This document shows, piece by piece, positions 8,659 through 19,239 of a stretch of 64,000 nt of DNA. Each line of letters begins with the position of its first letter. Within the stretch, counting starts at the first letter, position 1. The notes beneath the pieces are model-generated. The model saw only the letters and a program-made list of their open reading frames with translations. It did no database searches and was not told where the DNA came from. Location: contig CBDCMR010000001.1 of NCBI GenBank assembly GCA_965219035.1, positions 186,001 through 250,000 of the forward strand. Reading direction: 5' to 3'. The translations under genes were made by a program, and so were the position numbers. The stretch is from CBDCKN01 sp965219035. Lineage in GTDB: Bacteria > Gemmatimonadota > Gemmatimonadetes > Longimicrobiales > Gaopeijiaceae.

Positions 8659-9582
8659 ATGCAGCTTCAAGGCGTTCTCCCGATCCTCCCCACTCCGTTC
8701 ACCGACGACGGCGTCGTGGACGAGGGTAGCCTCAGGCGCATCATCGACTTCGAGCTCGAGGTCGGCGCCCACGGTGTAAGCGTTCTCGGGTTCATGGGCG
8801 AGGCGCATCGCTTGTCCAGCACTGAGCGGAGGCAGGTGGTAGCGACGGTGGTGGACCAGGCCGGCGGCTCGTTCCCCACATGGGTGGGGGTCTTGGCCTT
8901 TGGGGCCGCCGGGGCCATCGAACAGGCCCGCGAGGCCCAGGATCTCGGAGCGCAGGGTGTGTTCGTCGCCCCCATCGGCGTTCAGAACGACGAGGTGATC
9001 TTCGACTACTACGCCTCGGTGGCCGACGCCCTCGAGATTCCGGTTGCCATCCACGACTTCCCGGAGTCGTTTCGGACCATCCTGTCGCCGGAGCTCATCG
9101 CCCGGATGGCCAACGAGATCGACGGCGTGAGCTACATCAAGCTCGAGGAGCATCCCGTTCTCGCGAAGATGAGCCGCATCCAGAAGCTGGCGCCCGACTC
9201 CATCGGGATTTTCGGAGGCCTGGGCGGCGTCTACTTCCTGGAAGAGCTCCAACGCGGCTCGAGGGGAGTCATGACGGGATTCGCGTTTCCGGAAGTGCTA
9301 CTTGCCGTGTACGACGCCTTCAGAGCAGGCGATCCTAGCCGCGCCGCGGCCCTCTTCGACCGTTACCTGCCCTTGATTCGGTACGAGTGCCAGCCCAAGA
9401 TCGGCCTGGCGTACCGGAAGTTCACTTATCACCGACGCGGCATCATCGACTCCACCTTCATCCGCCCGCCGGGCATACAGATCGACGACTATACGCATGC
9501 CGAGCTCATGGCCATCATCGAGCGAGTAGGATTCAATCTGGATGACGGCGGGGTGCAGCCGGTCGCAGTGGCCACAGTCTGA
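8659..9582 (+). CDS. DapA/N-acetylneuraminate lyase family protein
   Basis: A 307-residue TIM-barrel enzyme. K161 in VSYIKLEEHP is the Schiff-base lysine. The usual YN.P tyrosine motif is replaced by HDFP at residues 132-135, so this is unlikely to be a true dihydrodipicolinate synthase and may be a lyase, aldolase or dehydratase for another 2-keto acid. The N terminus GVLPILPTPFTDDGVVDEGS is family-typical. It probably shares an mRNA with the preceding amidohydrolase. Confidence 0.85.
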   Translation: MQLQGVLPILPTPFTDDGVVDEGSLRRIIDFELEVGAHGVSVLGFMGEAHRLSSTERRQVVATVVDQAGGSFPTWVGVLAFGAAGAIEQAREAQDLGAQGVFVAPIGVQNDEVIFDYYASVADALEIPVAIHDFPESFRTILSPELIARMANEIDGVSYIKLEEHPVLAKMSRIQKLAPDSIGIFGGLGGVYFLEELQRGSRGVMTGFAFPEVLLAVYDAFRAGDPSRAAALFDRYLPLIRYECQPKIGLAYRKFTYHRRGIIDSTFIRPPGIQIDDYTHAELMAIIERVGFNLDDGGVQPVAVATV

Positions 9583-10766
9583 GGCACACCCGGAGGCCCT
9601 CGCAAAACAACGATGGAGACATCCATGCCACGCCTGCTTCTTCCGGCGATCGCTTTCGCCAGCGTCCTACTGCCCCCGTCCGCTCACGCACAGCTGACCA
9701 CCGAATCCCTCGCAGGGCTCATACCCCGCAACATCGGCCCCGCCACCATGAGCGGTCGTGTGGTGGACCTGGCCGTCGTAGAGATGGATACTCGAGTGTT
9801 CTACGTGGCGTCGGCCACTGGCGGTGTGTGGAAGACGACGGACAACGGCATCCGCTTCACGCCCGTCTTCCAGAACGAGGCCGTCCACTCCGTCGGGGAC
9901 ATCGCGGTGCACCAGCGGGACACGGCGGTGGTGTGGGTGGGCACCGGCGAGAGGGCCAACCGGCAGAGTACGAGCTGGGGTGACGGAGTCTACAAGTCCA
10001 CCGACGGCGGGCAGACGTGGCGGAACATGGGCCTCGAGGAGAGCCATCACATTGGCCGCATCGTCATGCACCCCGACAACTCCGACATCGTTTACGTGGC
10101 TGCCATGGGGCACCTCTGGGGCCCCAACGACGAGCGGGGCGTCTACAGGTCCACGGACGGGGGTGAGTCCTGGAACCGCGTGCTTCAGGTGAACGACAAC
10201 ACCGGCGCCGTGGACGTGGCCATGGATCCCGAGAATCCCCAGATCCTTTACGCCGCCATGTACCAGCGCCGGCGGAGGCCGTGGGGTTTCCACGGGGGCG
10301 GCCCGGGAAGCGGTCTCCATAAGAGCACCGACGGCGGCGAGAGCTGGACCAAGCTCACGAACGCGGGGCTGGACAACGGGCTGGCCACCGGTGACATCGG
10401 CCGCATCGGCATTACGATTTTCAGGGCCGACCCGCGCATCGTGTACATAAGCCTCGAGCAGGGCGAGCGCTTCAACGCCGCCACCGCCTACAATCAGCGG
10501 TTGGCGGGGATCTTCCGCTCCGAGGATCGGGGGGAGACATGGACCCTCCAGAGTGACTGGAATCCGCGGCCCATGTACGCAAGCCAGCCAATGGTGGATC
10601 CCAACGACGATCAGCGGCTCTACATGTTGAATTCGTACAGCTATTCGGACGACGCCGGTGTGACCTTCACGGTGCCCGGGGAGCACGAGACGCACGGCGA
10701 CGATCGCTTCGTCTGGGTGGATCCCAATGGCAATTATGCACTTGACACAATCCTATGAGGGTGTTA

Positions 10767-10925
10767 CTATCCATGCATGGACTTCGTAACGCCTTTCCTG
10801 CCAGCGGTTTCGGCCACCCGGTCGAGCTCTTTTTTTAGCCGTTTGCCAAACACCTTTTCGGCCAGCTTCGCATCATCTACATCCACCCTCGGAAGCTTTT
10901 GCTTTTTCTTAGGAGTTTGATTCAT
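10767..10925 (-). CDS. Possible small basic protein, divergent from the transposase
   Basis: A 52-codon frame starts with an ATG that overlaps the transposase ATG on the opposite strand. The product is lysine-rich (MNQTPKKKQKLPRVDVDD at the start). GGGAG lies nine bases upstream of its start, inside the transposase gene. Strand overlap at the start codons makes it doubtful, but the composition looks protein-like. Confidence 0.2.
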   Translation of the reverse strand: MNQTPKKKQKLPRVDVDDAKLAEKVFGKRLKKELDRVAETAGRKGVTKSMHG

Positions 10926-11808
10926 GGACATCGTCTCCCTACTGGATCGTTTCGCTAACGAGGACACCTGCCGGAAGCACCTGGAGGCGCTGCGTTGGCC
11001 CAGTGGTGTCGCGTGTACCCGGTGCGGCGATATGGATGTGAGCCCGATCAAAGGCAGGGGCCAGTGGCACTGCATCGGATGCGGCTACCACTTCAGCGTC
11101 AAGTCCGGCACCATCATGCACGATTCGCACCTGCCGCTCCGCAAGTGGTTCGCTGCCATCTACCTGCTCTGCCAGTCCAAGAAAGGCATGAGCGCCCACC
11201 AATTGCACCGGACAATCGGCGTGGCCTACCGGACGGCCTGGTACCTCTGCCACCGCATCCGCGAGGCGATGGGCAACGATCCGCTGTCCGGCCCCACTTT
11301 GATCGGTGTCGTTGAAGTGGACGAAACTCTGGTCGGCGGCAAGACCAAGGGTAAGGGCCGTGCCTACAAGGGCAACAAGCATTGGGTGGCCGGGGCCATC
11401 CAGCGAGGGGGAAACGTCCGTATCGAGCGCATCCCTGACGTGAAGCGAGAGACCCTTCATGCCTTCATCGCCAGAGCCGTTAGAGACGAAGCCGAAGCCA
11501 TCTACACTGACGATCTCAAGTCCTACATCGGCATCGGCGACGAAGACACCCGCCATGAGACCGTCAAGCACTCTGCCGAAGAATGGGTGATCGGTGACGT
11601 CCACACTAACAGCATCGAAGGCGTGTGGAGCCTGTTCAAGCGTTCCATCGTCGGGTCGTTCCACAAGATGAGCGCCAAGCATATGGACCGCTACCTGGAA
11701 GAACTGGAGTGGCGTTACAACAACCGGAACAACCCCCACATCTTCCGCGACACCCTGACTCGCATCGTGAACACCGACCCGCTCACCTACCGGGAGCTTG
11801 TGGCCTAG
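10924..11808 (+). CDS. IS1595-family transposase (ISXO2-like)
   Basis: A 294-residue transposase with an AGGAG site seven bases before the ATG. An N-terminal zinc ribbon has C31xxC34 and C50xxC53. The catalytic core shows D133 (EVDET), D196/D197 (YTDDLKSY), and HTNSIEG with N229 and E232, as expected for ISXO2-type enzymes. It ends with the typical RYNNR and RELV segments. It appears intact and could still be active. A partial relative lies at 57357-57752. Confidence 0.93.
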   Translation: MDIVSLLDRFANEDTCRKHLEALRWPSGVACTRCGDMDVSPIKGRGQWHCIGCGYHFSVKSGTIMHDSHLPLRKWFAAIYLLCQSKKGMSAHQLHRTIGVAYRTAWYLCHRIREAMGNDPLSGPTLIGVVEVDETLVGGKTKGKGRAYKGNKHWVAGAIQRGGNVRIERIPDVKRETLHAFIARAVRDEAEAIYTDDLKSYIGIGDEDTRHETVKHSAEEWVIGDVHTNSIEGVWSLFKRSIVGSFHKMSAKHMDRYLEELEWRYNNRNNPHIFRDTLTRIVNTDPLTYRELVA

Positions 11809-12018
11809 CCGCTTGCCCGAAGGTCCCTGCCCGCCTATTCTGCCTCTGTCACTATCGAGCAAGGAAGCCCTTTGAGTCGGGCTAGGGCGGGTAGTTCCCA
11901 CTTGGCGAGCGAATAAGCAGGAACTCTCCGCAATCTTTCTTGCGCGATGGTGACACATGGTCCGGCACCACGTCTGAGTGCCTGAGCCTTTCCGATCACC
12001 ACGGGAGAGATTAGACCA

Positions 12019-12540
12019 ATGCGCAGCTTCCTGCCCACCATTCTTGCTCTTCTCCTTATCACCTGCACCGGCGATGCCGGACCTATGGGACCCCAAGGAC
12101 CCGTTGGCTCTCAGGGACCCGCTGGACAAGATGGCTCGCAAGGACCAGCGGGGCCTCAAGGTCCTACAGGCCCATCTGGCCCAATGGGTCCCAGGGGACC
12201 GCAAGGAGAACAAGGCCCCCCAGCCCCAATTATTGATACTCCAACAGGCCAAACTACTAACATTTCTTATATTCAAGGGCAATTTGACTCCTCTGGCGCG
12301 TTTACAGCATTACTTCCTGACGAATTCAAGAACAACCCCCTGGCCATTCCTCTTATTGCTTGCTATGTAAGCTCTGATAAGATGACATGGCTAGCAGTAA
12401 CGACATCTGTTTCCACAACCCAAACTGTCTGCGGATTGGCGGGGATCGGCGGTAACACTCCCGCAATCGTCATAATCAACGGTACGACCGGTTGGTACTT
12501 TCATTTGATTGCTGTTTGGAACACTGTATCCCCGACGTAG
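12019..12540 (+). CDS. Collagen-like repeat lipoprotein carried as IS cargo
   Basis: A 173-residue protein with a leader MRSFLPTILALLLITC, whose cysteine at 16 is a lipobox candidate. It is followed by about fifteen Gly-X-Y triplets (GPMGPQGPVGSQGPAGQ onward, to about residue 65) and a C-terminal globular part containing two cysteines. The repeat should form a collagen-like triple helix at the cell surface. The 3' half is noticeably AT-richer than the host genes. Inside an insertion sequence this is an unusual passenger; it may have been captured with the element. Confidence 0.75.
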   Translation: MRSFLPTILALLLITCTGDAGPMGPQGPVGSQGPAGQDGSQGPAGPQGPTGPSGPMGPRGPQGEQGPPAPIIDTPTGQTTNISYIQGQFDSSGAFTALLPDEFKNNPLAIPLIACYVSSDKMTWLAVTTSVSTTQTVCGLAGIGGNTPAIVIINGTTGWYFHLIAVWNTVSPT

Positions 12541-12583
12541 GGCCGTCTTCGTTTCCACCCACGCCCTTTGTTGTATTGTTAGG

Positions 12584-12717
12584 TAAGGGAGGGAAGCCTT
12601 GACGCCGAATCAGCCAGAATCAGCAACCGTGACGGTTGGGCTAAAGAACGGGTAGCAACTTACCCGGATGGCGGCTCTTGCGCTTCTGATTCACCAAGAG
12701 CGGCTTTCCCTCCCTTA
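12584..12717. ncRNA. Candidate structured RNA inside the IS1595 element
   Basis: The 134-bp segment between the two cargo genes folds on paper into a closed multibranch structure. The outer stem pairs 12584-12598 with 12702-12717 (TAAGGGAGGGAA against TTCCCTCCCTTA plus GCC/GGC). Inside are hairpins CAACCG/CGGTTG (12624-12638), CGGGTA/TACCCG (12649-12666) and GCTCTTG/CAAGAGC (12674-12701). The last loop contains CTGATTC, complementary to two upstream GAATCAG copies (12607 and 12617), so a pseudoknot is possible. Strand is undecided. It could instead be a terminator region or recombination site. Confidence 0.4.
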
Positions 12718-12784
12718 ACTTTTAAGTTTTAAACTCAAGTCCCTCCGCCTCCAGTTCCACCACGCCTCCCATATGTTTTAAGCC

Positions 12785-13144
12785 TCAGCTAGCTAGATAC
12801 GCTACTAGTATCATGAGCAGAATCAGTAGGAATATTGGCATAAATCCTCCCCAGTACTCCAGCAACGACAGCCAAGCATCCTGTCTCTTCTTGACCAAGG
12901 TGTAGCGCTGATCAGAGGTAAGGGAATCTCCTGCTTCATTGCGTCGTGGCCAGAACGCATAAGCAGCACACGCCGTTCCGGCTAGGGCAAGCATTATCTG
13001 CAAGGAAGTCATATCTTGCAGCACAGTGGCCCAAGACGCACCATCGGCAATGTATCCTGGAATAGAAAGTAGATGCAGAATAGGATCGACCCACAAGAAT
13101 ACCGACCCAACGCCAGCGGCTCTACGTCTTGAAAAGACAGACAT
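12785..13144 (-). CDS. Small membrane protein, IS cargo
   Basis: A 119-residue protein on the minus strand ending close to the right end of the element. It has hydrophobic segments around IMLALAGTACAAYAFW and, at the C terminus, FMPIFLLILLMILVAYLA, separated by a charged loop (TLVKKRQDAW). I recognise no family. It diverges from the host-gene fragment and converges with the collagen-like gene. It looks like a real, lower-GC coding region. Confidence 0.5.
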   Translation of the reverse strand: MSVFSRRRAAGVGSVFLWVDPILHLLSIPGYIADGASWATVLQDMTSLQIMLALAGTACAAYAFWPRRNEAGDSLTSDQRYTLVKKRQDAWLSLLEYWGGFMPIFLLILLMILVAYLAS

Positions 13145-15161
13145 GCCCCCATATTAGCGAATCCCTTGGATTGCGTCAAGTGCATAATCACCATCCCAAT
13201 GACTCGAATCATGTGATGAAAGCGGACGACGGCGGCCTGGGCATCAGCTACGACCGGGGGGACCACTTCCTGTACGTGACGAGTCTAGCGCTGAGCCAGT
13301 ACTACCGGATCTCCGTGGACCTGGCCCACCCGTACAACGTGTACGGCGGGCTCCAGGACAACGGTAGCTGGGCCGGGCCCAGCCAGGTGTACCGGTCTGA
13401 GGGGATCCTCAACGAGGACTGGGTTCGGTGGGGCGGGGGAGACGGCTTCTTGAGCCTGGTGGACACCACCGAGAACCGGATTCTGTATGCGGAAAGCCAG
13501 TACCTCGGGCTCACGCGGACGGACATGACCACAGGCCAGACGCGGAACATCCGACCTGCCCAGCCGGAGGGCTTCATCTCCGACCGGAGAAACTGGACGA
13601 CGTGGCCCATGCTCGATGGTCCGGAGCAGCGGTTGGGGAATGCCATGGCGCCGGGGAACTGGGATGGGCCCTTCATCCTGAGCCCCCACGACAACAACAC
13701 GCTTTACGCCGGCCTCGACAACCTCTACAAAAGCACGGACCGGGGGGACACGTGGGCCGACCTGGGCGATCTCACCACCGGCATCGACCGCCGGAGGCTA
13801 GAGATCATGGACCAGAGGGCCGACTCGTTCGTGCTGTCCCTGGACGATGGGATCCCCTACTGGCCCACGATCACGACTATCGCCGAGTCGGAGTTCACGG
13901 CCGGCGTACTTTTCGTCGGGTCGGACGACGGTCAGGTGAGCGTTTCCATGGACGACGGGAGGACGTGGACCGACGTCACGGATGACGTCCCCGGGTTCCC
14001 CGACATGGGGTGGGTCAACGGGCTCCATCCGTCCAAGCACGCGGAGGGCAGGGTCTTCCTGGTTGCGAACAACTATCGCAACGACGACTACGGCAACTAT
14101 CTGTGGCGCTCCGATGACGATGGCCTGTCATGGCGATCGATCGTGGGCGACCTCCCGGGGGAGCGGGTGGCGCGCACCCTTCGCGAGGACCCGCGCAACC
14201 CGGACGTCCTCTGGCTCGGGACGGAGCTCGGGGTGTTCTGGTCGTGGAACGGCGGCACCAACTGGGTAGAGCTCCGGGGCGGGCTCCCCACCGTGGCCGT
14301 GAACGACCTGGTGATCCATCCCCGGGACAACGATCTGGTGATGGGCACTCATGGGCGCGGTGTGTGGATCCTGGATCAGGTCAACGCACTCCAGGAACTG
14401 ACGCCGGAGGTCACGCAAAAGCCGGCACACATCTTCTCCCTTCAGGATGCCGAACAGATCCGGTACCGGCGCGAGCGGGCCCACGCGGGCAACATGATCT
14501 TCCGGGGAGAAAACCCGCCCGCGGGTGCAATCATCGACTATTGGCTGCGGCCCAGTGGCGGAGACGTGTCCGTCACGGTCCACGACGCCACGGGGGCTCA
14601 GGTCGCGACCGTGCAGGCCTCGACGGATCAAGGCATGAACCGGGTCGTCTGGGATCTGCGGCACGGTGAGTCTTCCGCCCCCGGAGAGGGAGGTGGAGGT
14701 GGTCGCTTCGGCCAACCGGCTCGGGGTCCCTTCGTCGTCCCGGGCCTGTACACAGTGCGGCTCACGGCCGAGGGCGAGAGCATGAACCAGGTAGTCCGCG
14801 TGAGGGAGGATCCACGCCTCCAGGTCGACCCCCTGGTCCGTCGCCAGTGGACGGCCACGCTCCTCCGGATCGGGGAGATGGCGAGCCGGGGCGAGGCGGT
14901 CGAGAGCCGGGTGGGCGAGGTGATCAGCCGACTCGACGAGGGGGAGCTGGAGCTGCCGGGCGAGCTGGAGGCCAAAGTACGAGACCTGGCTCGGGAGTTG
15001 CGGGAGCTCACCAGCCGGTCGACCAGGCTTCGCGGATCGGTGGAGAGTTGGGTGGGCCCGTTATCTGCTGATCAAGCCTCTCAGGAGGCGTTTCTGTCCG
15101 ACATGCTGGACGCGCTCGCGGGTGAGTGGGAGCAGATTCGAGGACAGGCGGGAGGGGAGTG

Positions 15162-15284
15162 ATGTATTCCTTGTACCGCGTGAATCACCCGCTACCACGC
15201 GGTTTCGGGCCGATCGGCCGGAGGGAGTTCGTCAAGATTGCCGGCGCGGCAGGGGCCGTGAGGACGCGGGGACGGCGACTGTGA
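15162..15284 (+). pseudogene. N-terminal fragment of a Tat-exported protein
   Basis: The ATG overlaps the stop of the VPS10-type gene (TGATG), so the pair was translationally coupled. The fragment contains a twin-arginine leader (GRREFVKIAGAAGAV) as in many exported oxidoreductases and hydrolases. After about 35 codons the frame runs into unrelated sequence and stops. The breakpoint at about 15245-15260 joins it to the interior of the Calx-beta gene. Confidence 0.6.
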
Positions 15285-18200
15285 CTGTCACGCTCACGAC
15301 CCGGCGGAACAGCGCCCCGGTGATCGACGTGGAGCTTTACTATTACTGGCGGAAGGAAACCGCCACGCGCGGCGAGGACTACAGGCCGCCGCCCGGCGAA
15401 GTCTTTACATCAAACGTGTTATTCACCACCGTGCCGACTTCGGCGTTCTCACCCAATGCTGCCGGCACAGCCTGGGAGGCGGAGCGTACCTTCACGATCA
15501 GCATCGTCGACGACCAGGAAGCCGAGGCGGACGAGGCCATCGTGTTCTATGTCTCAACCAGGGCGTCCAATTCGCCCAACCACACCATCACCATCCGCGA
15601 CGACGATACCCCCGTGATGCGGAACGTGACGCTGGTCAGCGGTCCGGGCTCGGACGGGGTATGGAGCGTCGGGGAGCGGGTCGAGCTGGATGTCCGCTAC
15701 ACCTTGCCGGTGGTGGTGGAGCAGCCGGAGGAGTGCTGGTCATACAACGCCGACGGCACGTGCAAGCCGCCGGGTCCGTTCGTGGCGGTGGTGTTCCGCT
15801 CCGACGCGCGCCCGGGGTACGGCGAGGGGCTGTCGGTGGCGCTGGCACCGTACGTGGGCGAGTTGGGCGGCTCGGGCATGCGAGTGCTACGCTTCGCCTA
15901 CACGGTGGGCGCGGCCGAGGACGGCGCGCTGGGCGTGGTGGTGGTGGACGGCAAGGTGTTGCTGCGGGGCGCGACGATCAGTCCGCTCGGGGGCGGGGAC
16001 GACGTCGAGCCGGAGTTCACGCGCACACGGGTGATGCAGGTCAATGTGCGGAAGCCGGGCGGGAGCGCGTGGACGGCGGGCGACGCGGTGCGGGTGAACG
16101 TGCGCTTCGCCGGTCCGGAGGCGGCTGCGAGCAACCAGCCGCCGAACCGGGACAAGGTGGAGGTGAATGAGGCGGGGGGCACGCCGTCGATCGGTCTGCG
16201 CCTGGGCGACGGGGAGACTCGGACGCTGGCGCGCGCGGCGCAGTACATGGGGGGTTCAGGGTCGAACACCCTCAGGTTCGAGTACGAGGTGACGGCTGGC
16301 GACGGCCGTGTGAACGCGGCGGAGGTGAAGGCCAACACTCTGGCCCTGAACGGGGCCACGATCCGCAACGAGCGGGGCTACGATGCGGAGCTGTATCACC
16401 TGTCCGCGGTGCAGTACGCGCAGCGTCCGTCGCTATCGGTGGCGGACGCGGAGGCGACCGAGGGTGAGGACGCGACGCTCGACTTCGTGGTGAGACTGGA
16501 CGGGAATTCGGGCTCGGATGTGACGGTCGACTACCGCACGCGCGATGAGACGGCGACGGCGGGCTCCGACTACACGGAGACGAGAGGCGGGCTGACGTTC
16601 GAGCCGGGCGAGGACGAGAAGACGGTGTCGGTGCCGATCAGGGACGACGCGGTTCACGACGACGGGGAGACGTTCACGCTGTTGTTGAGCAACGTCTCCG
16701 GCGCCGGCGTCGCGAACGACGACTACGAGGCGGTGGGCACGATTCGGGAGCCGCCGCCAACCTGCCCGGAGAACGCGGACGACGTGTGGTGCGGCGTAAT
16801 CACGGTGGAGGACGCCGCGGGCACTTATGGGTATAACAGTTTCTACGACCAGGGGGAACTGTCCGACAACGATTTCGACGTCGGGACGAACTCATACACC
16901 ATCCTGATTATTTCTGTCGCCGGACAAAGGGATAAAGAAGACTACGGGAACCTCGCCCTCCAGATAGACCCGCGCCCCAACGCCGAGGAGAAGGAGGAGT
17001 TGGCTGAGCTGACCCTGTACCTCGACAACGACGCATTCAAGCTCAGCGAATCGCGCGACGGCCCGTCGGGGTTCTACTACTGGGTGGCCGACCTGGACTG
17101 GTCCAGCGAGGGCTATATCCTCGCGCGGCTGGGGGATGCCTCGTCCGGGAATTCGCAACGCCGAGAGGAATCGAGTCCGGCGCTGTCGGTGGCGGACGCC
17201 GAGGCGACCGAGGGCGAGGACGAGACGCTCGACTTCCTGGTGAGGCTGGACGGGAATCCGGGCTCGGATGTGACGGTCGACTACGGGACGCGTGACGGGA
17301 CAGCGACGGCGGGCTCCGACTACACGGAGACGAGTGGCACGCTGACGTTCGAGCCGGGCGAGGACGAGCAGACGGTGTCGGTGCCGATCACGGACGACGA
17401 CGTGGAGGACGACAGGGAGACGTTCACGCTGGTGCTGAGCAACGCCTCCGGCGCCGGCGTCGCGAACGACGACTACGAGGCGGTGGGCACGATTCGGAAC
17501 GACGAGACGGAGGCGCCGTCCGGGGGGCTGACGGCAAGCTTCGAGGACATGCCGGAGACGCACGACGGGGAGAGCGCGTTCACGTTCTGGGTGGCGTTCA
17601 GCGAGGACATCGGGATCAGCTTCCAGGCGCTGCGCGAGGACGCGTTCACGGTGACCGGCGGGCGCGTCACGGGCGGAGGGCGCGTGGATGACAGACGGGA
17701 CCTGTTCGAGATGACGGTCGAGCCCGACGGCGACGGCGACGTGACGATCGAGCTGGCGGCGGGCCGCGAGTGCGCGACGTCCGGTGCGATCTGCACCAAG
17801 GGCGAGAACCGGCGGCAGTTGACCAACAGCCCGTCGGTGACGGTGGCGGGTCCGGCGGGCGGCTCGGGGCCGCCGGAGCTGACGGCGTCGTTCGTGGGCA
17901 TGCCGACGAAGCATGACGGCGAGCGCGCGTTCCGCTTCCGCGTCGCGTTCAGCGAGAACATCGGGATCAGCTTCCGGGCGCTGCGCCAGGATGCGTTCAC
18001 GGTGACCGGGGGCCAGGTGACGCGGGGCCGCCGGGTGGACGGTCGGCGCGACCTGTTCAGGATGACGGTGAGGCCGGACTCGGACGGGGACGTGACGATC
18101 ACGCTGCCGGAGGGGCGTGCGTGCGGCGTCTCCGGGGCGATCTGCACGAAGGGCGAGAACCGGCGGCAGTTGACCAACAGCCCATCGGCGACGGTCAAGG

Positions 18201-19036
18201 GTCCGGCGGCGAGCTCCGCGGCGGCCGCCCCCGGCTGGCCAGACCGGGCCGCGCGCCTCTGCTCAGCGCTGGCCGAGGGAGACGGCCTGACCCCGTCGTC
18301 GGCGGCCGCGGCGTTGTGGGGGGACGGAGATCCCGGCAAGGACCGGCTCGACGCCTTGGACAGTCTGGGGAACGGCAACGGAGGGTATGACCTCGGCGAC
18401 ATGCTCGCCTGGGCCGCCCGCTGCCGCGGGGGCGAAGCATCCGGGCCAGCCGCCGGCTCCGGACCGCCCTCCCCGCCCCCCGCGCTGCCTGCGTCGGGGC
18501 CGGCGGGAGGGGCCAGCTGGCGGCGAAAGGGCGCGCGCGGTCCTGCCCGCCACCGCCGAACGGTTCCCGACCCACCCGCCACCGGTTCCGCGACCCGCCG
18601 GTCCGGGTGGTTGCGGACGGCGCTGCTGGCCGCGGTAATCTCGGTCTGGGGCTGCGGGGACGGCATCGTCGACCCGCGGAATGACGCACCCCGGTATGAC
18701 GTAGCCAACGCGTCGGTCGTCGATCCCGGCCCTCTGCACGTTCGGTTGACGGCCCCGGCGGGTGCCCGCGACATCGGAGCCATGCTCGTGATCGAGGGTC
18801 CGGCCATCGACTCGGTGCAGGCGCCGGGCCTGGAGATCTTCGAGACGGACGAGTCGTCCTCGACGCGGCGCGAGGTCGTCATCGCCGGAGCGCTGGCGCC
18901 GGACGCGCCAGTGCTGCGGGTCTGGGTGCCCCACCGGGGCGATGAGGCACGCTACCGCATCAGGCTGCTGCAGGTGGCGGCCGAGGACTTGTCGCTCAGG
19001 GACCTGGCCGCCTACGGAACCGCGATCTCCCGCTGA
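15245..19036 (+). pseudogene. Calx-beta repeat surface protein lacking its 5' end
   Basis: The frame stays open for more than 1,260 codons but has no credible start or signal peptide, because the first domain begins mid-strand (EDAGTATVTVTL) at the junction with the Tat fragment. Domains in order: partial Calx-beta; two SwmB-like domains (RVLRFAYTVG, LRFEYEVT); Calx-beta (LSVADAEATEGEDATLDF); a small unassigned domain; a second Calx-beta; two near-duplicate domains starting LTASFEDMP and LTASFVGMP; a dockerin-like RLDALDSLGNGNGGYDLGD segment; and a C-terminal module with a hydrophobic segment and WGCGDG lipobox-like motif. The intact protein would be extracellular and Ca2+-binding. Confidence 0.7.
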
Positions 19037-19239
19037 AGCGCCGGGCGTGGCGCCCACCTTGACGTGTGGGGCCGCGCCCGCTCGATGCGGCAAGATCAAG
19101 ATCCAGGGTGACCCTCACCGCGACCCGCCGGCCCTCGACTCACTTGGAAGCACCCTCCGAGGCGAGATCTGGCCGTGCCCGGCCAGCCTCGGCCGTGGAT
19201 GAGCGGGTCCTCGTGGGCCGGATCTCGACCCCAACTGCC

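Larger units (their letters stand above)
10722..13201 (+). mobile_element. IS1595-family element with cargo genes and 8-bp target duplication
   Basis: The element lies between two copies of TCCCAATG (10722-10729 and 13194-13201). The inner ends form an inverted repeat: ATTATGCACTTGACACAATCC on the left against the same sequence with one mismatch on the right. IS1595-family elements typically make 8-bp duplications. It encodes a full-length transposase, a collagen-like lipoprotein, a small membrane protein on the other strand, and a structured intergenic segment. Total length is about 2.46 kb, long for a bare insertion sequence. Passenger genes are known in this family. Confidence 0.85.
9625..15162 (+). 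pseudogene. VPS10/sortilin-type BNR propeller protein, split by an IS1595-type insertion
   Basis: The gene is in two pieces, 9625-10729 and 13202-15162. Deleting the insertion with one copy of its 8-bp duplication restores VDPNDSNHVM and a single frame of 1,022 codons including the stop. The ATG at 9625 has GGAGA upstream and gives a signal peptide ending in AHA. Many Asp-box/BNR motifs of the type STDGGQTWRN, STDGGESWNR and RSDDDGLSWRS mark a beta-propeller. The C terminus (about the last 120 residues) looks helical and coiled-coil-like. The product is probably secreted; related proteins are annotated as glycosyl hydrolases without proven activity. As it stands, only a 36-kDa-class N-terminal piece could be made. 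Confidence 0.85.

Noticed and set aside
15122..15244. Native start of the Calx-beta protein at 15122
   Set aside because: This part overlaps the VPS10-type gene and a Tat-leader fragment in other frames and has no signal peptide.
16430..17500. Large direct DNA repeats
   Set aside because: They are the two Calx-beta domains of one protein and need no separate explanation.
17473..18882. Long minus-strand frame opposite the Calx-beta gene
   Set aside because: Serine/arginine/proline-rich mirror of a GC-rich coding strand, no start signal or domain.
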